Shown: piece after piece, positions 37,696 through 46,915 of the stretch | Numbering within the stretch: the first letter of the stretch is position 1 | Layout: every line of letters starts with the position of its first letter | NCBI GenBank assembly: GCA_963695405.1 | Contig: CAVOGJ010000009.1 | Location: 248,001-312,000 of the forward strand | DNA length: 64,000 nt | Origin: CAVOGJ01 sp963695405 | Lineage (GTDB): Bacteria > Planctomycetota > Planctomycetia > Pirellulales > Pirellulaceae | Direction: 5' to 3' | Position numbers and translations under genes: made by a program | The notes under the pieces: model-generated | The model's database searches: none | Seen by the model: only the letters and a program-made list of their open reading frames with translations | What the model was told of the DNA's origin: nothing

Positions 37696-38925
37696 ATGAA
37701 ACGGCACACACTAATTGCGTCTTTGGTTGTCCTGCTTGGGCTTTGTGCTCACGGTTACAGCCAAGGATTGTTGGGCAAAATGCTCAACGGAAGTTGTTCG
37801 GATGGCTGCAGCGACGGCTGTGGCGTTGGTTGTGGTATGCGTTGCAGTGACGGCTGCGGCGATGGATGCGGCGCCGGCGGTTGCTCGGATGGTTGCGGAT
37901 CGGGCGGCGGGCTGCTGGGGCGACTTTGTGGCCGCGGCCGTGGCTGTGGCGATGCTTGCGGTTGTTCGGACGGCTGCCGTCTGGGCTGTGGTAGCGGCTG
38001 TGGTGACTGCAGCAATAGTTGTAGCGATCCTTGCGGATCGTCGTGCGGTCGCGGTCGTTGCTGCGGACGGATGATGGGATTGCTCAAACGGCTCTGTGGC
38101 CGCAATGGCTGCGGTCTTGGCTGTGGTGGCTGCTCGGATGGTTGCTCGGACGGCTGCTCGAACGGATGTGGTCAGGTGTATGATCCGGGTTGCGGCACCC
38201 CCCATTGCCATGACCCGGGCTGCGGTACGCCCCACTGTCATGATCCAGGTTGTGGCTCGGCGGATCCGGGTTGCAGCGGGTGTGGATCGTCGTGCGGTCG
38301 CAGTCGGAGTCGCTGTGGTCTGCTGAGTCTGCTGCGAGGACGCTGCGGATCGGCTTGCGGTTGCAGCGACGGTTGCAGTGACGGTTGCAGCGACGGTTGC
38401 TGTGACCCTTGTGACCCTTGCGAGCCCGGTTGTGGAGTGGCGAGTGCTTGCTCCAAGGGTTGCGGGCGTCGTGGCATGTTCCGTGGTCTGTTCGGTCGCG
38501 TCTGCTGCCGCATGAAGAGCCGCGGTAACGGTTGTGCGGATGGCTGTGGCTGCGGCAACGGCTGCAGTGGCTGTGGCAACGGCTGCAGTGGCTGTGGCAA
38601 GGGCTGTGGGATGGGTTGTGGTCGTCGCTGTGGCAAAGGCTGCAGCGGCAACGGTTGTGGCAACAATTGTGGCAACGGCTGCAGCGGCAACAATTGTGGC
38701 AACGGTTGTGGAAACGGTTGTGGAAACGGTTGTGGGAACGGTTGCAGCGGCTGTGGCAATGGTTGTGCCTCGCCGATGGCTCCCGCTCCCAGCCAGCACG
38801 AGGATGCTCCTCAGGAAGAACCGGTCAAGACGGCCGGATCGAACGAAGTTGCTCCCTCGCCCATCGTTGATCCGTCGGCTTTCCTGCCGAGCACCCGCGT
38901 CATCAAGGCCAGTGCGATTCGCTAA
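37696..38925 (+). CDS. Secreted Cys/Gly-rich repeat protein, unknown function
   Basis: 409 residues with a signal peptide (MKRHTLIASLVVLLGLCAHG). By my count about 74 residues are Cys. Most lie in CxxxC-spaced runs built from GCSDGC, GCGNGC and SGCGNGC units. Five short hydrophobic/basic modules punctuate the runs: QGLLGKMLNGSC, GGLLGRLCGRGRGC, MGLLKRLCGRNGC, LLSLLRGRCGSAC and FRGLFGRVCCRMKSRGNGC. A mid-section repeats HDPGCGTPHC, adding His to the possible metal ligands. The C-terminal ~50 residues are Cys-free and Pro/Ala/Glu-rich. Good RBS and a strong terminator mark a real transcription unit. Possible roles are metal storage, disulfide-cross-linked envelope or sheath material; none is shown by sequence. 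Confidence 0.8.
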   Translation: MKRHTLIASLVVLLGLCAHGYSQGLLGKMLNGSCSDGCSDGCGVGCGMRCSDGCGDGCGAGGCSDGCGSGGGLLGRLCGRGRGCGDACGCSDGCRLGCGSGCGDCSNSCSDPCGSSCGRGRCCGRMMGLLKRLCGRNGCGLGCGGCSDGCSDGCSNGCGQVYDPGCGTPHCHDPGCGTPHCHDPGCGSADPGCSGCGSSCGRSRSRCGLLSLLRGRCGSACGCSDGCSDGCSDGCCDPCDPCEPGCGVASACSKGCGRRGMFRGLFGRVCCRMKSRGNGCADGCGCGNGCSGCGNGCSGCGKGCGMGCGRRCGKGCSGNGCGNNCGNGCSGNNCGNGCGNGCGNGCGNGCSGCGNGCASPMAPAPSQHEDAPQEEPVKTAGSNEVAPSPIVDPSAFLPSTRVIKASAIR

Positions 38926-38983
38926 GGCCATCTTGACACTTAGATCGAAACGTCGACCTTGTTAAATCAAGTGTCAAACGACG

Positions 38984-39018
38984 ACGGCTTACCCGCACTC
39001 CGGGTAAGCCGTTTTTTT
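38984..39018 (+). terminator. Rho-independent terminator of the Cys/Gly-rich gene
   Basis: A perfect 12-bp stem, ACGGCTTACCCG (38984-38995) with CGGGTAAGCCGT (39001-39012), a CACTC loop and seven T. The T-run overlaps the last codon of the convergent gene that ends at 39017. Confidence 0.95.
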
Positions 39019-40198
39019 ATTGCGTTTCGCCTTGTTTGAGCAGTGCGGCGGTGAAACCGAGCAAGTCACCAGCGGCCTCCGTCTGTTCCACCAGCGAGGA
39101 AAAGTCACCCGTGCGTTCGCACAATTGCCACAACGACGGACCGTTCCCAGTGGTGGGTGTTCCGGCCGGCAACAACCGTCGTGATTCGCGAATCGCGGCT
39201 TCGCTTTGTCCGCAACGCGCGAGAAGTTCGATGTAAACTTCGGCCGCCAACGTTCCGTCGGTGGCGATATCTGTGCTTTCCGCTCGTGAGCGGAAATAGT
39301 CGATTCCCTCTCGAACATCGCGCCCGAGCAGGGCTCGATAGAATAGGCGATAGCTGCCAAAAACATCGGTGAATGGTGACTCGCCGGTGACTTGCCATTG
39401 TGCGTCCAGACGGCTCCCATAATCGGCCAGCGTCTCGGCGTCTGCCAGGCAATTGTGGTCGGTCACGGACTGGGCCATTCGCAGTGTGGCTGACAGGTGG
39501 CTGACGTCGACGTGGGGATTTCCCTCGGCGAGCAATGTCGGAAAGGCGGCCAGGGTGTCGTGGACTCCGAGGGAGGAACTGACCGGTTGGCCGCTCCGTC
39601 TGACCTGCTCACGCAGGCTACCGAGCAATTCGGTGGTAAGGTGAGCGACCAATAATTGCCCGGTGGCTCGACGATCCGACTCGGAAAGAGCGGGAAAATA
39701 GCCGGAGAGGGTGGTGATTGCTTGACAGGTTCCATGATGGCGGAGTAGCAGGGCGAAGCCCATGGACGGATCGACTCCTTCGCCGAAGGCGACTTGAATG
39801 ACGTCGTCGACTTGTTCGTCGGCAATTTTCATGGTTCTCAGCTTGTCCGCAATCCACGTCGTATCATGGAGTGCCCGCAGATAGACCCAGGCGTCGCGGA
39901 TGTGTCCGGCGTCCAGCAGCAATTCGCCAACTTCCTGGCAAATGACTAACAGTCCTTCTTCGAGCTCTCTTTCACTCTGTCGATCGAATCCCGCTCCGTG
40001 CGGAGAAGGGTTGCTCCAGAGAGGCAGCCCCAGCCGAGAACGAAGTTGCAACTTTCGCGCCTCGAAAAGCTCCGCGAAACGGCCTTCACGTCGTGAAGAG
40101 CTGACCAGTCGGTCGAGTGCCCCCTCAACCTCACCGGCTGTCACGAGGGCACGAACGGCCGAGAAATCTGACATCGGTGCGGAGGAGTTTGGGGACAT
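39017..40198 (-). CDS. Helical protein of unknown function
   Basis: 393 residues from the ATG at 40198, which has GGAAAAAAAG just upstream; starts further up at 40249 add a basic stretch without coding character. The protein is predominantly helical with TPR/SEL-like spacing (VRALVTAGEVEGALDRLVSS, HIRDAWVYLRALHDTTWIAD, AAEVYIELLARCGQSEAAIR, SLWQLCERTGDFSSLVEQTE). No catalytic motif, signal or membrane helix. I do not recognise it. Its stop lies inside the T-run of the terminator of the convergent gene. Confidence 0.6.
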   Translation of the reverse strand: MSPNSSAPMSDFSAVRALVTAGEVEGALDRLVSSSRREGRFAELFEARKLQLRSRLGLPLWSNPSPHGAGFDRQSERELEEGLLVICQEVGELLLDAGHIRDAWVYLRALHDTTWIADKLRTMKIADEQVDDVIQVAFGEGVDPSMGFALLLRHHGTCQAITTLSGYFPALSESDRRATGQLLVAHLTTELLGSLREQVRRSGQPVSSSLGVHDTLAAFPTLLAEGNPHVDVSHLSATLRMAQSVTDHNCLADAETLADYGSRLDAQWQVTGESPFTDVFGSYRLFYRALLGRDVREGIDYFRSRAESTDIATDGTLAAEVYIELLARCGQSEAAIRESRRLLPAGTPTTGNGPSLWQLCERTGDFSSLVEQTEAAGDLLGFTAALLKQGETQ

Positions 40199-40324
40199 CT
40201 TTTTTTCCACGAACCGTCGGCGGGAGAACGAGGTCAGGATGCGGCCCAATTATAGTGCCAAGTCGGTGATGGCTGCTATATTTCACTACGTCCGACAGTT
40301 CGCTCCCTCACACGGTCAATCGGC

Positions 40325-41326
40325 ATGAGACAGATCGGTACGGTTCCCAACCTCGAGCAAGCCCAACGGTTTTGCGACTATCTGCACGCCATCCAGATAC
40401 CCGCTGTGCTGGAGCAGCGCGACGCGGCGTGGTTGCTATGGGTCCAGGAAGAAGATCAAGTGGCCCGCGCGCGAGGCGAACTGGCCGCATTCCGGGAAGA
40501 TCCTGACGGGCCCCGCTTCCTCTCGCTCTCGGTGAAGGTGCGTGACGAACGGGAACAGGCGACTCGCCGAGTCCTCGACGAGGCGGCCCGCGCCGTGACG
40601 CCCACCCGTCTGCCAACCCTGGCGGAGATTTCACGACGAGCCCCACTGACGATGGCCATTCTGTGGCTTACGGTCTTTGTAACGCTCTCGTCGAGCATGG
40701 GATCCGATTGGACCAGCAAGACGCTCCAAAGTCTGTCTTTTCAAAATCCCGCGCACGCCTTGGTGGATGGTCCGGCCGCGCTGGTGGGCACCCTCGATAT
40801 TCAGCGTGGCGAGTGGTGGCGACTGGCAACCCCCGTCTTCCTTCACTTCGGTTGGATACACTGGATGTTTAGTCTGCTGCTGATGTGCCAGCTGGGCTGG
40901 CTGATCGAGACGCGGCGCGGGAGCTGGCAGTTTGGCCTGGTCTTGCTGCTGACCGCGATCGTCGGAAATCTGGGTCAGTATCTTGCCGGTGGATCAACGA
41001 TGTTTGGCGGACTGTCGGGAGTGATTTTCGGATTGGTCGCCTTTGCCTGGGTCGGCGCTCGCACGAATCCTCAAGAAGGGATGTGGGTCCCCAACGAATC
41101 GATTGTGATCCTGCTCGTCTTCCTGGTTGCCGGCTTCACCGGAAATCTCGACGAGCTTGTCAGCGGAGCCTATCAATTCACCAATTGGGCCCATGTGTTT
41201 GGTTTGGCCACGGGAGCCCTCTTGGCCGTCACCTTACCCGGCGGTTGGCCACCCCCACCAGAACAGCCAGCGGAACCCATCGATCATCCCGAGCCGGACG
41301 CGCCCCGCGTTGGACCCCGTAAATAG
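40325..41326 (+). CDS. Rhomboid-family intramembrane serine protease
   Basis: 333 residues. An N-terminal cytoplasmic domain (about 1-105, starting IGTVPNLEQAQRFCDYLHAI, like the GlpG cytoplasmic domain) precedes six membrane helices. Catalytic Ser231 lies in FGGLSGVIFGL and catalytic His290 in NWAHVFGLATGALL. The HFGWIHWMFS segment has His179, but the oxyanion Asn four residues later in GlpG is Ser183 here. Family function: cleavage of membrane-spanning substrates. No target is obvious from neighbours. Confidence 0.85.
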   Translation: MRQIGTVPNLEQAQRFCDYLHAIQIPAVLEQRDAAWLLWVQEEDQVARARGELAAFREDPDGPRFLSLSVKVRDEREQATRRVLDEAARAVTPTRLPTLAEISRRAPLTMAILWLTVFVTLSSSMGSDWTSKTLQSLSFQNPAHALVDGPAALVGTLDIQRGEWWRLATPVFLHFGWIHWMFSLLLMCQLGWLIETRRGSWQFGLVLLLTAIVGNLGQYLAGGSTMFGGLSGVIFGLVAFAWVGARTNPQEGMWVPNESIVILLVFLVAGFTGNLDELVSGAYQFTNWAHVFGLATGALLAVTLPGGWPPPPEQPAEPIDHPEPDAPRVGPRK

Positions 41327-41330
41327 CCTG

Positions 41331-41871
41331 CTAGTGCCGATCTCGCTCCAGGGCTTCTTTGAAGAACGTCCGCAGTCCCTCCGAAATGGTCAGTTTGACG
41401 GTTGGGCCACCGTCCAGTTTACGAATCCACTCACGTTCGAGATCGAGCAGCGCGACGACCTGCCGCTGCTCATCTTGGGCCTCTAATGCGAATTGCCACT
41501 GGGGATCGGCTGCGGACGCGGTGGGCTGCGCAGCCCAGGCGAAGCTCGCGTCGACGATCAGCGCCTGGCGCAAGTGCAGGAGGCCCGGGGCATCCGTCAA
41601 GTCGATTCGCCTGAGGACCGCCCAGCGGCGGTCGTCGACCAGCAGCGTTGCCGAAGGATTCCGCCGCGGTCCATGGCTCGTCGGCTCCCTTCGACGGGGG
41701 CGCAAGTTGCCAGAGGAAAATTTCCCGTCCATGGCGGAGCACCTGCGCATCCGCGGCGCCCCAGAACTCCAGCGCCCGCAGCCCCTGTGCTCGCTGGTAC
41801 CACCATGCGCAAGCCGTTGCCAGCACGGCAATGGCAAAGATGCCGATTGTGACAACCTTTCCGGACTGCAT
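41331..41871 (-). CDS. Small membrane-anchored protein of unknown function, frame interrupted once
   Basis: Start at 41871: MQSGKVVTIGIFAIAVLATA, one N-terminal membrane anchor, then LRALEFWGAADAQVLRHGRE. The frame then turns to nonsense-like Pro/Arg-rich sequence, while a neighbouring frame carries TLLVDDRRWAVLRRIDLTDA to the stop at 41331. Removing one base near 41645-41690 (perhaps in the AAGG run at 41654) joins them as DEPWTAAESSATLLVDDRRW, about 180 residues in total. Convergent with the rhomboid gene, 4 bases apart. I do not recognise the family. Confidence 0.6.
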
Positions 41872-42023
41872 CGAGATCGCTTTCTAGGGAAGCCGCGAGA
41901 CCGCCGCTGGAGGCGTGGCCGAGTGGTTGTTTTCGTGAAGCCCAGGCACGGGTATCATACGGAAGTTCGCGGCTTCATGCGCCGCCCTGGCTAATGAAAA
42001 CCGTTGTGCGGAGTGTACTTGAA

Positions 42024-42248
42024 ATGGCTGACAAATTTGATCCCTACCGCGAAGCGCTCGTGATGGAAACCACGACAGTCTGGCCTGAAGAGTTGGCTGC
42101 CTTGGATCACGGCCAGAAGGAGCGGATTGCAGCCGCAATCCACGCCGACCCGGCCCACGCCGGACATTTGGAATATGTGCGGACCCACACCGGATTTTGC
42201 CGCTCCATTACGGTCACGCCCGAGGACATCGCCCGGGTGGGGGGCTGA
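42024..42248 (+). CDS. Small conserved-looking protein upstream of aroB
   Basis: 74 residues, MADKFDPYREALVMETTTVW onward, ending EDIARVGG. The ATG at 42024 is preferred to an in-frame ATG at 41994. The sequence is acidic with a single Cys (HTGFCRSITVT). It ends 5 bases before the aroB start, so the two are very likely co-translated. No domain recognised. Confidence 0.65.
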   Translation: MADKFDPYREALVMETTTVWPEELAALDHGQKERIAAAIHADPAHAGHLEYVRTHTGFCRSITVTPEDIARVGG

Positions 42249-42253
42249 TCCCC

Positions 42254-43336
42254 GTGAACCGGTCGCCGCGAAAAGTCCACGTGAGTCTGGGCGACCGCTC
42301 TTATGACATTTGGGTGGGTTGCGGGGTGCTATCGCAGGCCGAATCGCGAATCGCCGAGCACCTGCCTGGACAGCACGCCATCGTCATCAGCGATGCACAG
42401 GTCGCCCCCCTCTATGCCGAATCTTTGGCGGCCACCTTGGGGCAGGCGAGGAGGGTCGAGTTGTTGGTGGTGCCAGCGGGCGAGGCGAGCAAATCGCTGC
42501 CGCAAGCGGAATGGCTGTGGAACGAACTCCTCCGCTTGGGCGCCGATCGACACACTGTCATTCTTGCCATGGGCGGAGGCGTCGTCGGTGACCTGGCGGG
42601 TTTCATCGCCGCCACGTTTGCCCGCGGACTTCCATTCGTACAGCTCCCAACCTCCTTACTGGCACAGGTGGACAGCAGCGTGGGAGGGAAGGTCGCCGTG
42701 AATCTGCCAGGCGCGAAAAATATTGTCGGTGCCTTTTGGCAACCACGCCTGGTCCTGGCCGATGTGGACGTTTTGGCGACGTTACCAGAGCGCGAGTACT
42801 CCGCCGGAATGGCGGAGGTGATCAAGTATGGCGTCATCGCCGATGAGCGGCTCTTTCATGAGCTCGAGACTCACCTGCCGGCACTCCAGGCTCGTGATCC
42901 CCTCGTTTTGACCGACGTGATCGCCCGCTGTTGCGAGATCAAGGCGGAGGTCGTGCGGGACGACGAGCGGGAAACGTCGGGCCGTCGGGCCATTCTCAAT
43001 TACGGACATACGTTTGGTCACGCTCTCGAGTCGATTACCCAATACGGCCAGTTCGTGCATGGCGAAGCCATTGCGATCGGAATGATGTGCGCGGCGCGGC
43101 TGGCCGCGCGACTGGGACGGATTGACGGTGAACTGGCACAGCGTCAGCAGCGATTGTTCCAGTCTCTGGGGCTACCCACCGAGATGCCGGCGTTCGATCG
43201 GGAGAAGTTTCTCCAAATCATGCGGCGAGACAAGAAATCCCAGCAGGGAGACTTGCGGCTGATCCTGCCGACGCGACTCGGGCACGTTGACATCGTGTCG
43301 GACGTTGCTACAGTCGACGTCATGAGCGTCCTCTAG
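42254..43336 (+). CDS. aroB: 3-dehydroquinate synthase
   Basis: 360 residues from a GTG at 42254. Converts DAHP to 3-dehydroquinate, the second step of the shikimate pathway; NAD- and metal-dependent. Motifs: VVPAGEASKSLPQAEWLWNE, AMGGGVVGDLAGFIAATFAR (NAD-binding), PTSLLAQVDSSVGGKVAVNL (substrate), GAKNIVGAFWQP, then Glu of GMAEVIKYGVI, and the metal ligand His residues in LNYGHTFGHALE and HGEAIAIGM. All catalytic elements are present. It directly follows the small gene at 42024; dprA follows after about 180 bases. Confidence 0.95.
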   Translation: MNRSPRKVHVSLGDRSYDIWVGCGVLSQAESRIAEHLPGQHAIVISDAQVAPLYAESLAATLGQARRVELLVVPAGEASKSLPQAEWLWNELLRLGADRHTVILAMGGGVVGDLAGFIAATFARGLPFVQLPTSLLAQVDSSVGGKVAVNLPGAKNIVGAFWQPRLVLADVDVLATLPEREYSAGMAEVIKYGVIADERLFHELETHLPALQARDPLVLTDVIARCCEIKAEVVRDDERETSGRRAILNYGHTFGHALESITQYGQFVHGEAIAIGMMCAARLAARLGRIDGELAQRQQRLFQSLGLPTEMPAFDREKFLQIMRRDKKSQQGDLRLILPTRLGHVDIVSDVATVDVMSVL

Positions 43337-43514
43337 GCTCTCTCGTGACATGCCGAGCGGCGCGGCGCTAACCGCCGTTGGCTCGCAAAGGCCCTGGGGC
43401 GAGCGGCTTGGGGGCGGCGAATATGAGGTTCTGTTGGAATCACAGGACAGCGCCCAGATCGAGCCGGCGCCGCTGCCGGCGGTCGGGCCACGTCGCGAAT
43501 GAGAGGGCCGTCGC

Positions 43515-44625
43515 ATGACCTCGTTGGATGATGAGTCGCGAGCCACGGTCATCTTGTCACTCATTCCTGCGGTGGGGCCTCATGTGCGGGCCCGACTGCT
43601 CGATCACTTTGGTTCCGCAAGGGCGGTTCTCGCGGCTTCGCCAAGTGCGCTGCGCAGTCGACGGCATTGGCGCTACGCTGGCGCAGGCCATTGCGGCAGC
43701 CCCGCAGACGATCGACGCCGAGGAAGAGATTAACTACTGCCACCAGAGCGGCATTCTGCTGTTGCCTCAGGATGATCCCGATTATCCGATCAATTTGAAG
43801 CAGATTCCCGATCCGCCTGCGGTGCTTTACCACCGCGGAGCGTTGCTGCCGGATGATACTCTATCGATCGCCATCGTCGGCACGCGACACGCCACCGCCT
43901 ACGGAAAACGTATCGCGCAGCGGTTAGCCGGATCGCTTACTCGGGCCGGCTTGACGATCGTGAGTGGTATGGCGCGGGGGATCGACGCGGAGGCCCATCG
44001 CGGAGCACTCGAGTCGGGTGGTCGAACGCTGGCCGTCTTGCCGGCGGGGTTGACGCATATTTATCCCCGCGAGCATCAGGAATTGGCCCATACCATTTGT
44101 CAAAGCGGCGCGCTGGTGAGCGAATGCCCCAGCCGCACGCCGATATCACGTGGTGCCTTTCCCCGGCGCAACCGCATCATCACCGGGTTGGCACTCGGCG
44201 TGATTATCATCGAAGCAGGAGATCGTTCGGGGGCCCTCATTTCGGCTCGTCACGCCCTGGAGCAGGGGAGGGACGTGTTCGCAGTCCCGGGACCGGTGGA
44301 TAGCCGCATGTCACGTGGGTGTCATGCGCTGTTGCGGGACGGCGCACGACTTGTGGAATCGGCAGACGATGTGCTGGAAGAACTCGGTCCGCTCGTAGAG
44401 GCGACATCCTGCGTCACTGGTGAGGTGGTCCATCATCCGGCCGAGTTGCGGTTGAATGAACAAGAGACACTGGTGTTACAAAAGATTGGTCCCACCGCGA
44501 CCAGCTTGGATTCGATCATTGCCGAAACAGGGCTGCCTGTGCCGCGCGTGCTGGCCACGATCAGTGCACTCGAAATGAGGCGCTTGATTCGACGTCTGAG
44601 TGGCAATGTGGTGGCGCGAGTCTGA
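43515..44625 (+). CDS. dprA: DNA-processing protein DprA, frame interrupted once
   Basis: Loads RecA on incoming single-stranded DNA during transformation. The N-terminal helical part (LSLIPAVGPHVRARLLDHFG) is in the first frame; VDGIGATLAQAIAAAP and the Rossmann-like core (IAIVGTRHATAYGKRIAQRL, TIVSGMARGIDAEAHRGALE, AVLPAGLTHIYPREH, SECPSRTPISRGAFPRRNRI, RSGALISARHALEQGRDVFA) and a winged-helix-like end (SLDSIIAETGLPVPRVLATI) are in the next. One extra base near 43650-43662 accounts for the break. Everything needed is present, so this is likely an intact gene in the organism. Confidence 0.88.
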
Positions 44626-44643
44626 TCACTCGGTGGTGCGAGC

Positions 44644-44862
44644 CTAAGCGCTGGCGTCTGGTCGGCGAGTTGCCCTCAGCTGGCCATGGCCCTCGGCGGG
44701 CAGACTTGCCAGCTGAGACAGGTAGGCATGGTAGGTGTGGCCCAAGATCAGCCGCCGCGCCGGAGTGGGCGGCGGTCGATACTCGAGAACCTCGGGTGCG
44801 ATCGCTCCCCGACAACTGATGACGAATCGCCTAAGAACGCATCGCCTAAGAACGCCAGTCAA
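44644..44862 (-). CDS. Possible small protein after the M48 protease
   Basis: A 72-codon frame from a TTG that overlaps the M48 stop codon (TTGA). It reads VISCRGAIAPEVLEYRPPP and then RRLILGHTYHAYLSQLASLP, with GC-rich third positions like real genes here. The first ~15 codons consist of a short DNA duplication (CGCCTAAGAACGC twice on the + strand). No family recognised; it may be a remnant or not be translated. Confidence 0.25.
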   Translation of the reverse strand: MTGVLRRCVLRRFVISCRGAIAPEVLEYRPPPTPARRLILGHTYHAYLSQLASLPAEGHGQLRATRRPDASA

Positions 44863-46106
44863 GTATCATGAACCTGCAGCGCTGCAATCCGCCTTAACAT
44901 CGGCGGATGAGAGTAGTTCATGAACACATAAAAAGGATGGGGCGTCAAATTGGAAAGATTATCCTTAGATAGTTTTTTCAGGCCCATGATGAGATCTTCG
45001 GGCCGACCCGTGACTTCCGCCGCATAGGCATCCGCTTCGAATTCATTCCTGCGACTGAGAATCATCATTCCGACCGAGAGCAGCTTGCTAATCGGCTCGA
45101 AGAGGAAGGTAAAGAAGACGAGGCTGCCGTAAATCGATGTCTCACGAACGCCGAAAGCATCGAACAGCCCGCGATTGTTGAGAAACATGCCGAGTAGGAA
45201 AAAAAGGATGCCTACCTGCAGGACTCCCAGCACCAACGATTGGATGATGTGCTTTTTTTTGTAATGTCCGATCTCGTGAGCCAAGACGGCGACCAACTCA
45301 CCTACGCCGTGATTCTTGATCAGGGTGTCGAAGAGGGCGATTTTCTTGTTCTTACCCAGTCCGGTAAAAAAGGCGTTGGATTTGGTGGACCGCTTCGAGC
45401 CGTCAATTTCATAGACCTCGGTCAGCGGGAACTGACACTTGGCAGACATGTGCTGAATCGCGGCTTTCAGTTCCCCGTCTTCGAGCGGCTTGAATTTGTT
45501 GAAGAGTGGCAGGATCACCTGCGGGGCGACGTAAGCCATCAAAAGCGAGAAACCAGAGACCGCGATCCAACCGTACAGCCACGCGCGATCCCCGAATGTC
45601 TGGAAGAGGTACAGCACCAAGGCCAACAAGGGTGCCCCCAACAGTAGGGCCAAACCGAGCGCTTTCAATTTGTCGGTGACAAACGTGGCCACAGTCATCT
45701 TGTTGAAACCGAACCGCTCCTCAATCACGAAGTTGTCGTAAAGTTCGAAGGGAATGCTTATCACCGTCGATCCCAGGTAGAGAAGTGCCATAAAGAGCAG
45801 CCCCTGCAGGATCGAGTTGTCGGACCACTCGCGTACCCATTGGTCCAGCCAGCCAAAGCCGCCACACCACCAGAATGCCAGGAAGACGACGAGCGAAAAC
45901 GTGTCTTCCAGCATGCTGAACCGCGTGCCGACGCGGGTATAGTCCTGCGACCTGGCGTACTCGCCGGCATCGAAAATATCCTCGAACGAACGAGGCAATT
46001 CAGGTTGTAAGGCGGTCAAGTTCAACCAGCGGCCGCATTGATCGAGCAAATAAAAGGCCAAGACAGTTACGAGAACAAAAACAAAGTAGCCGTTGACGCT
46101 GACCAT
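44859..46106 (-). CDS. M48-family (Ste24/CAAX prenyl protease 1-like) zinc metallopeptidase
   Basis: 415 residues, a multi-pass membrane protease. The N-terminal helix (FVFVLVTVLAFYLLDQ) is followed by further helices and the CAAX-protease-like FELYDNFVIEERFGFNKMTV. The zinc site is HEIGH (H277, E278, H281), with the third ligand Glu in NEFEADAYAAEVTG. DGSKRSTKSNAFFTGLGKNK is the usual Ste24 segment. In bacteria such proteins mostly take part in membrane-protein quality control. Length matches the family. Confidence 0.93.
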   Translation of the reverse strand: MVSVNGYFVFVLVTVLAFYLLDQCGRWLNLTALQPELPRSFEDIFDAGEYARSQDYTRVGTRFSMLEDTFSLVVFLAFWWCGGFGWLDQWVREWSDNSILQGLLFMALLYLGSTVISIPFELYDNFVIEERFGFNKMTVATFVTDKLKALGLALLLGAPLLALVLYLFQTFGDRAWLYGWIAVSGFSLLMAYVAPQVILPLFNKFKPLEDGELKAAIQHMSAKCQFPLTEVYEIDGSKRSTKSNAFFTGLGKNKKIALFDTLIKNHGVGELVAVLAHEIGHYKKKHIIQSLVLGVLQVGILFFLLGMFLNNRGLFDAFGVRETSIYGSLVFFTFLFEPISKLLSVGMMILSRRNEFEADAYAAEVTGRPEDLIMGLKKLSKDNLSNLTPHPFYVFMNYSHPPMLRRIAALQVHDT

Positions 46107-46234
46107 GATATTTTCCCTGGCGGGTTCCTGATGTCCGATGGATACGATGCGGAACGCTGACGCGATATGGTTTCTCGCTCACTGACCGCGTTGGTGTTGA
46201 CGAAACGGAGGAAGACGAATGGAATGCCTTGTCG

Positions 46235-46915
46235 CTACGGGGAGAGACCCTCGCTGCGAGGGACATCCCATGTCCAGTGCCGGTCGCTCGACTGGATGAC
46301 GGAAGCTTCCGGAAAGCCGCAACTCGCGACCAACGTGCGGATCTCGTCAAGATTCAACGCCGCTTGCAATGATTCTCGAAACAATTGCCGCGCATGATCT
46401 GACTCGCCGCCGGCGTAAACATTGACCAGCGAATCGATCTCTGCGGCCGTGTCGGGACGCAGCAGATCACGAAAGAATAATCGCCCCAGAGGCATGGTGA
46501 CACGGACCGCTTCGCGAATGGCGAGGACCGGCTCGGGCAAATGATGCAGAATGCTGTTCGACATCACCAGGGCAAATCGACTCGTCTCGTAGGGAAGGTG
46601 CTTGGCATCGGCTCGATCGAAATGGATCTGCTGGGTCAAGCCAGCGATTTCCGTGTGAATTCGTGCCAGATCAAGCATGCTGACTGCCAGATCGACCGCC
46701 AGCACACGGAATCGATCATTCCGCCGACAGAGCTCCAGCGGGATCAGGCCCGTACCAGTCCCCAGGTCCAGGAATTCGCCTTCGGGAACGGGAGGCTGCA
46801 GCAGGTCGTCCACAAAGCGACAATTCACCTCATGGTGGTTCATTTGGTCGTACGTGATCGCTGCCTCCATCGTATCCATGACCTCCGGTTCCAGGATGCG
46901 GGTCGTTTTTCTCAT
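46235..46915 (-). CDS. Class I SAM-dependent methyltransferase
   Basis: 226 residues from the ATG at 46915 (MRKTTRILEPEVMDTMEAAI); an upstream start would add a basic tail without coding character. SAM-binding motif I is EFLDLGTGTGLIPLEL, the acidic ribose-binding loop is VLAVDLAVSMLDLA, and motif IV resembles FALVMSNSILHHLPEP. The substrate is unknown. It is divergent from the ECF sigma gene, sharing a 471-base region. Confidence 0.88.
   Translation of the reverse strand: MRKTTRILEPEVMDTMEAAITYDQMNHHEVNCRFVDDLLQPPVPEGEFLDLGTGTGLIPLELCRRNDRFRVLAVDLAVSMLDLARIHTEIAGLTQQIHFDRADAKHLPYETSRFALVMSNSILHHLPEPVLAIREAVRVTMPLGRLFFRDLLRPDTAAEIDSLVNVYAGGESDHARQLFRESLQAALNLDEIRTLVASCGFPEASVIQSSDRHWTWDVPRSEGLSP

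Noticed and set aside
37711..38931. 406-residue frame antisense to the Cys/Gly-rich gene (Thr/Ala-rich)
   Set aside because: Open only because the sense strand is a GC-rich codon repeat with few stop complements. The sense frame has a signal peptide, RBS and terminator; the antisense frame has none.
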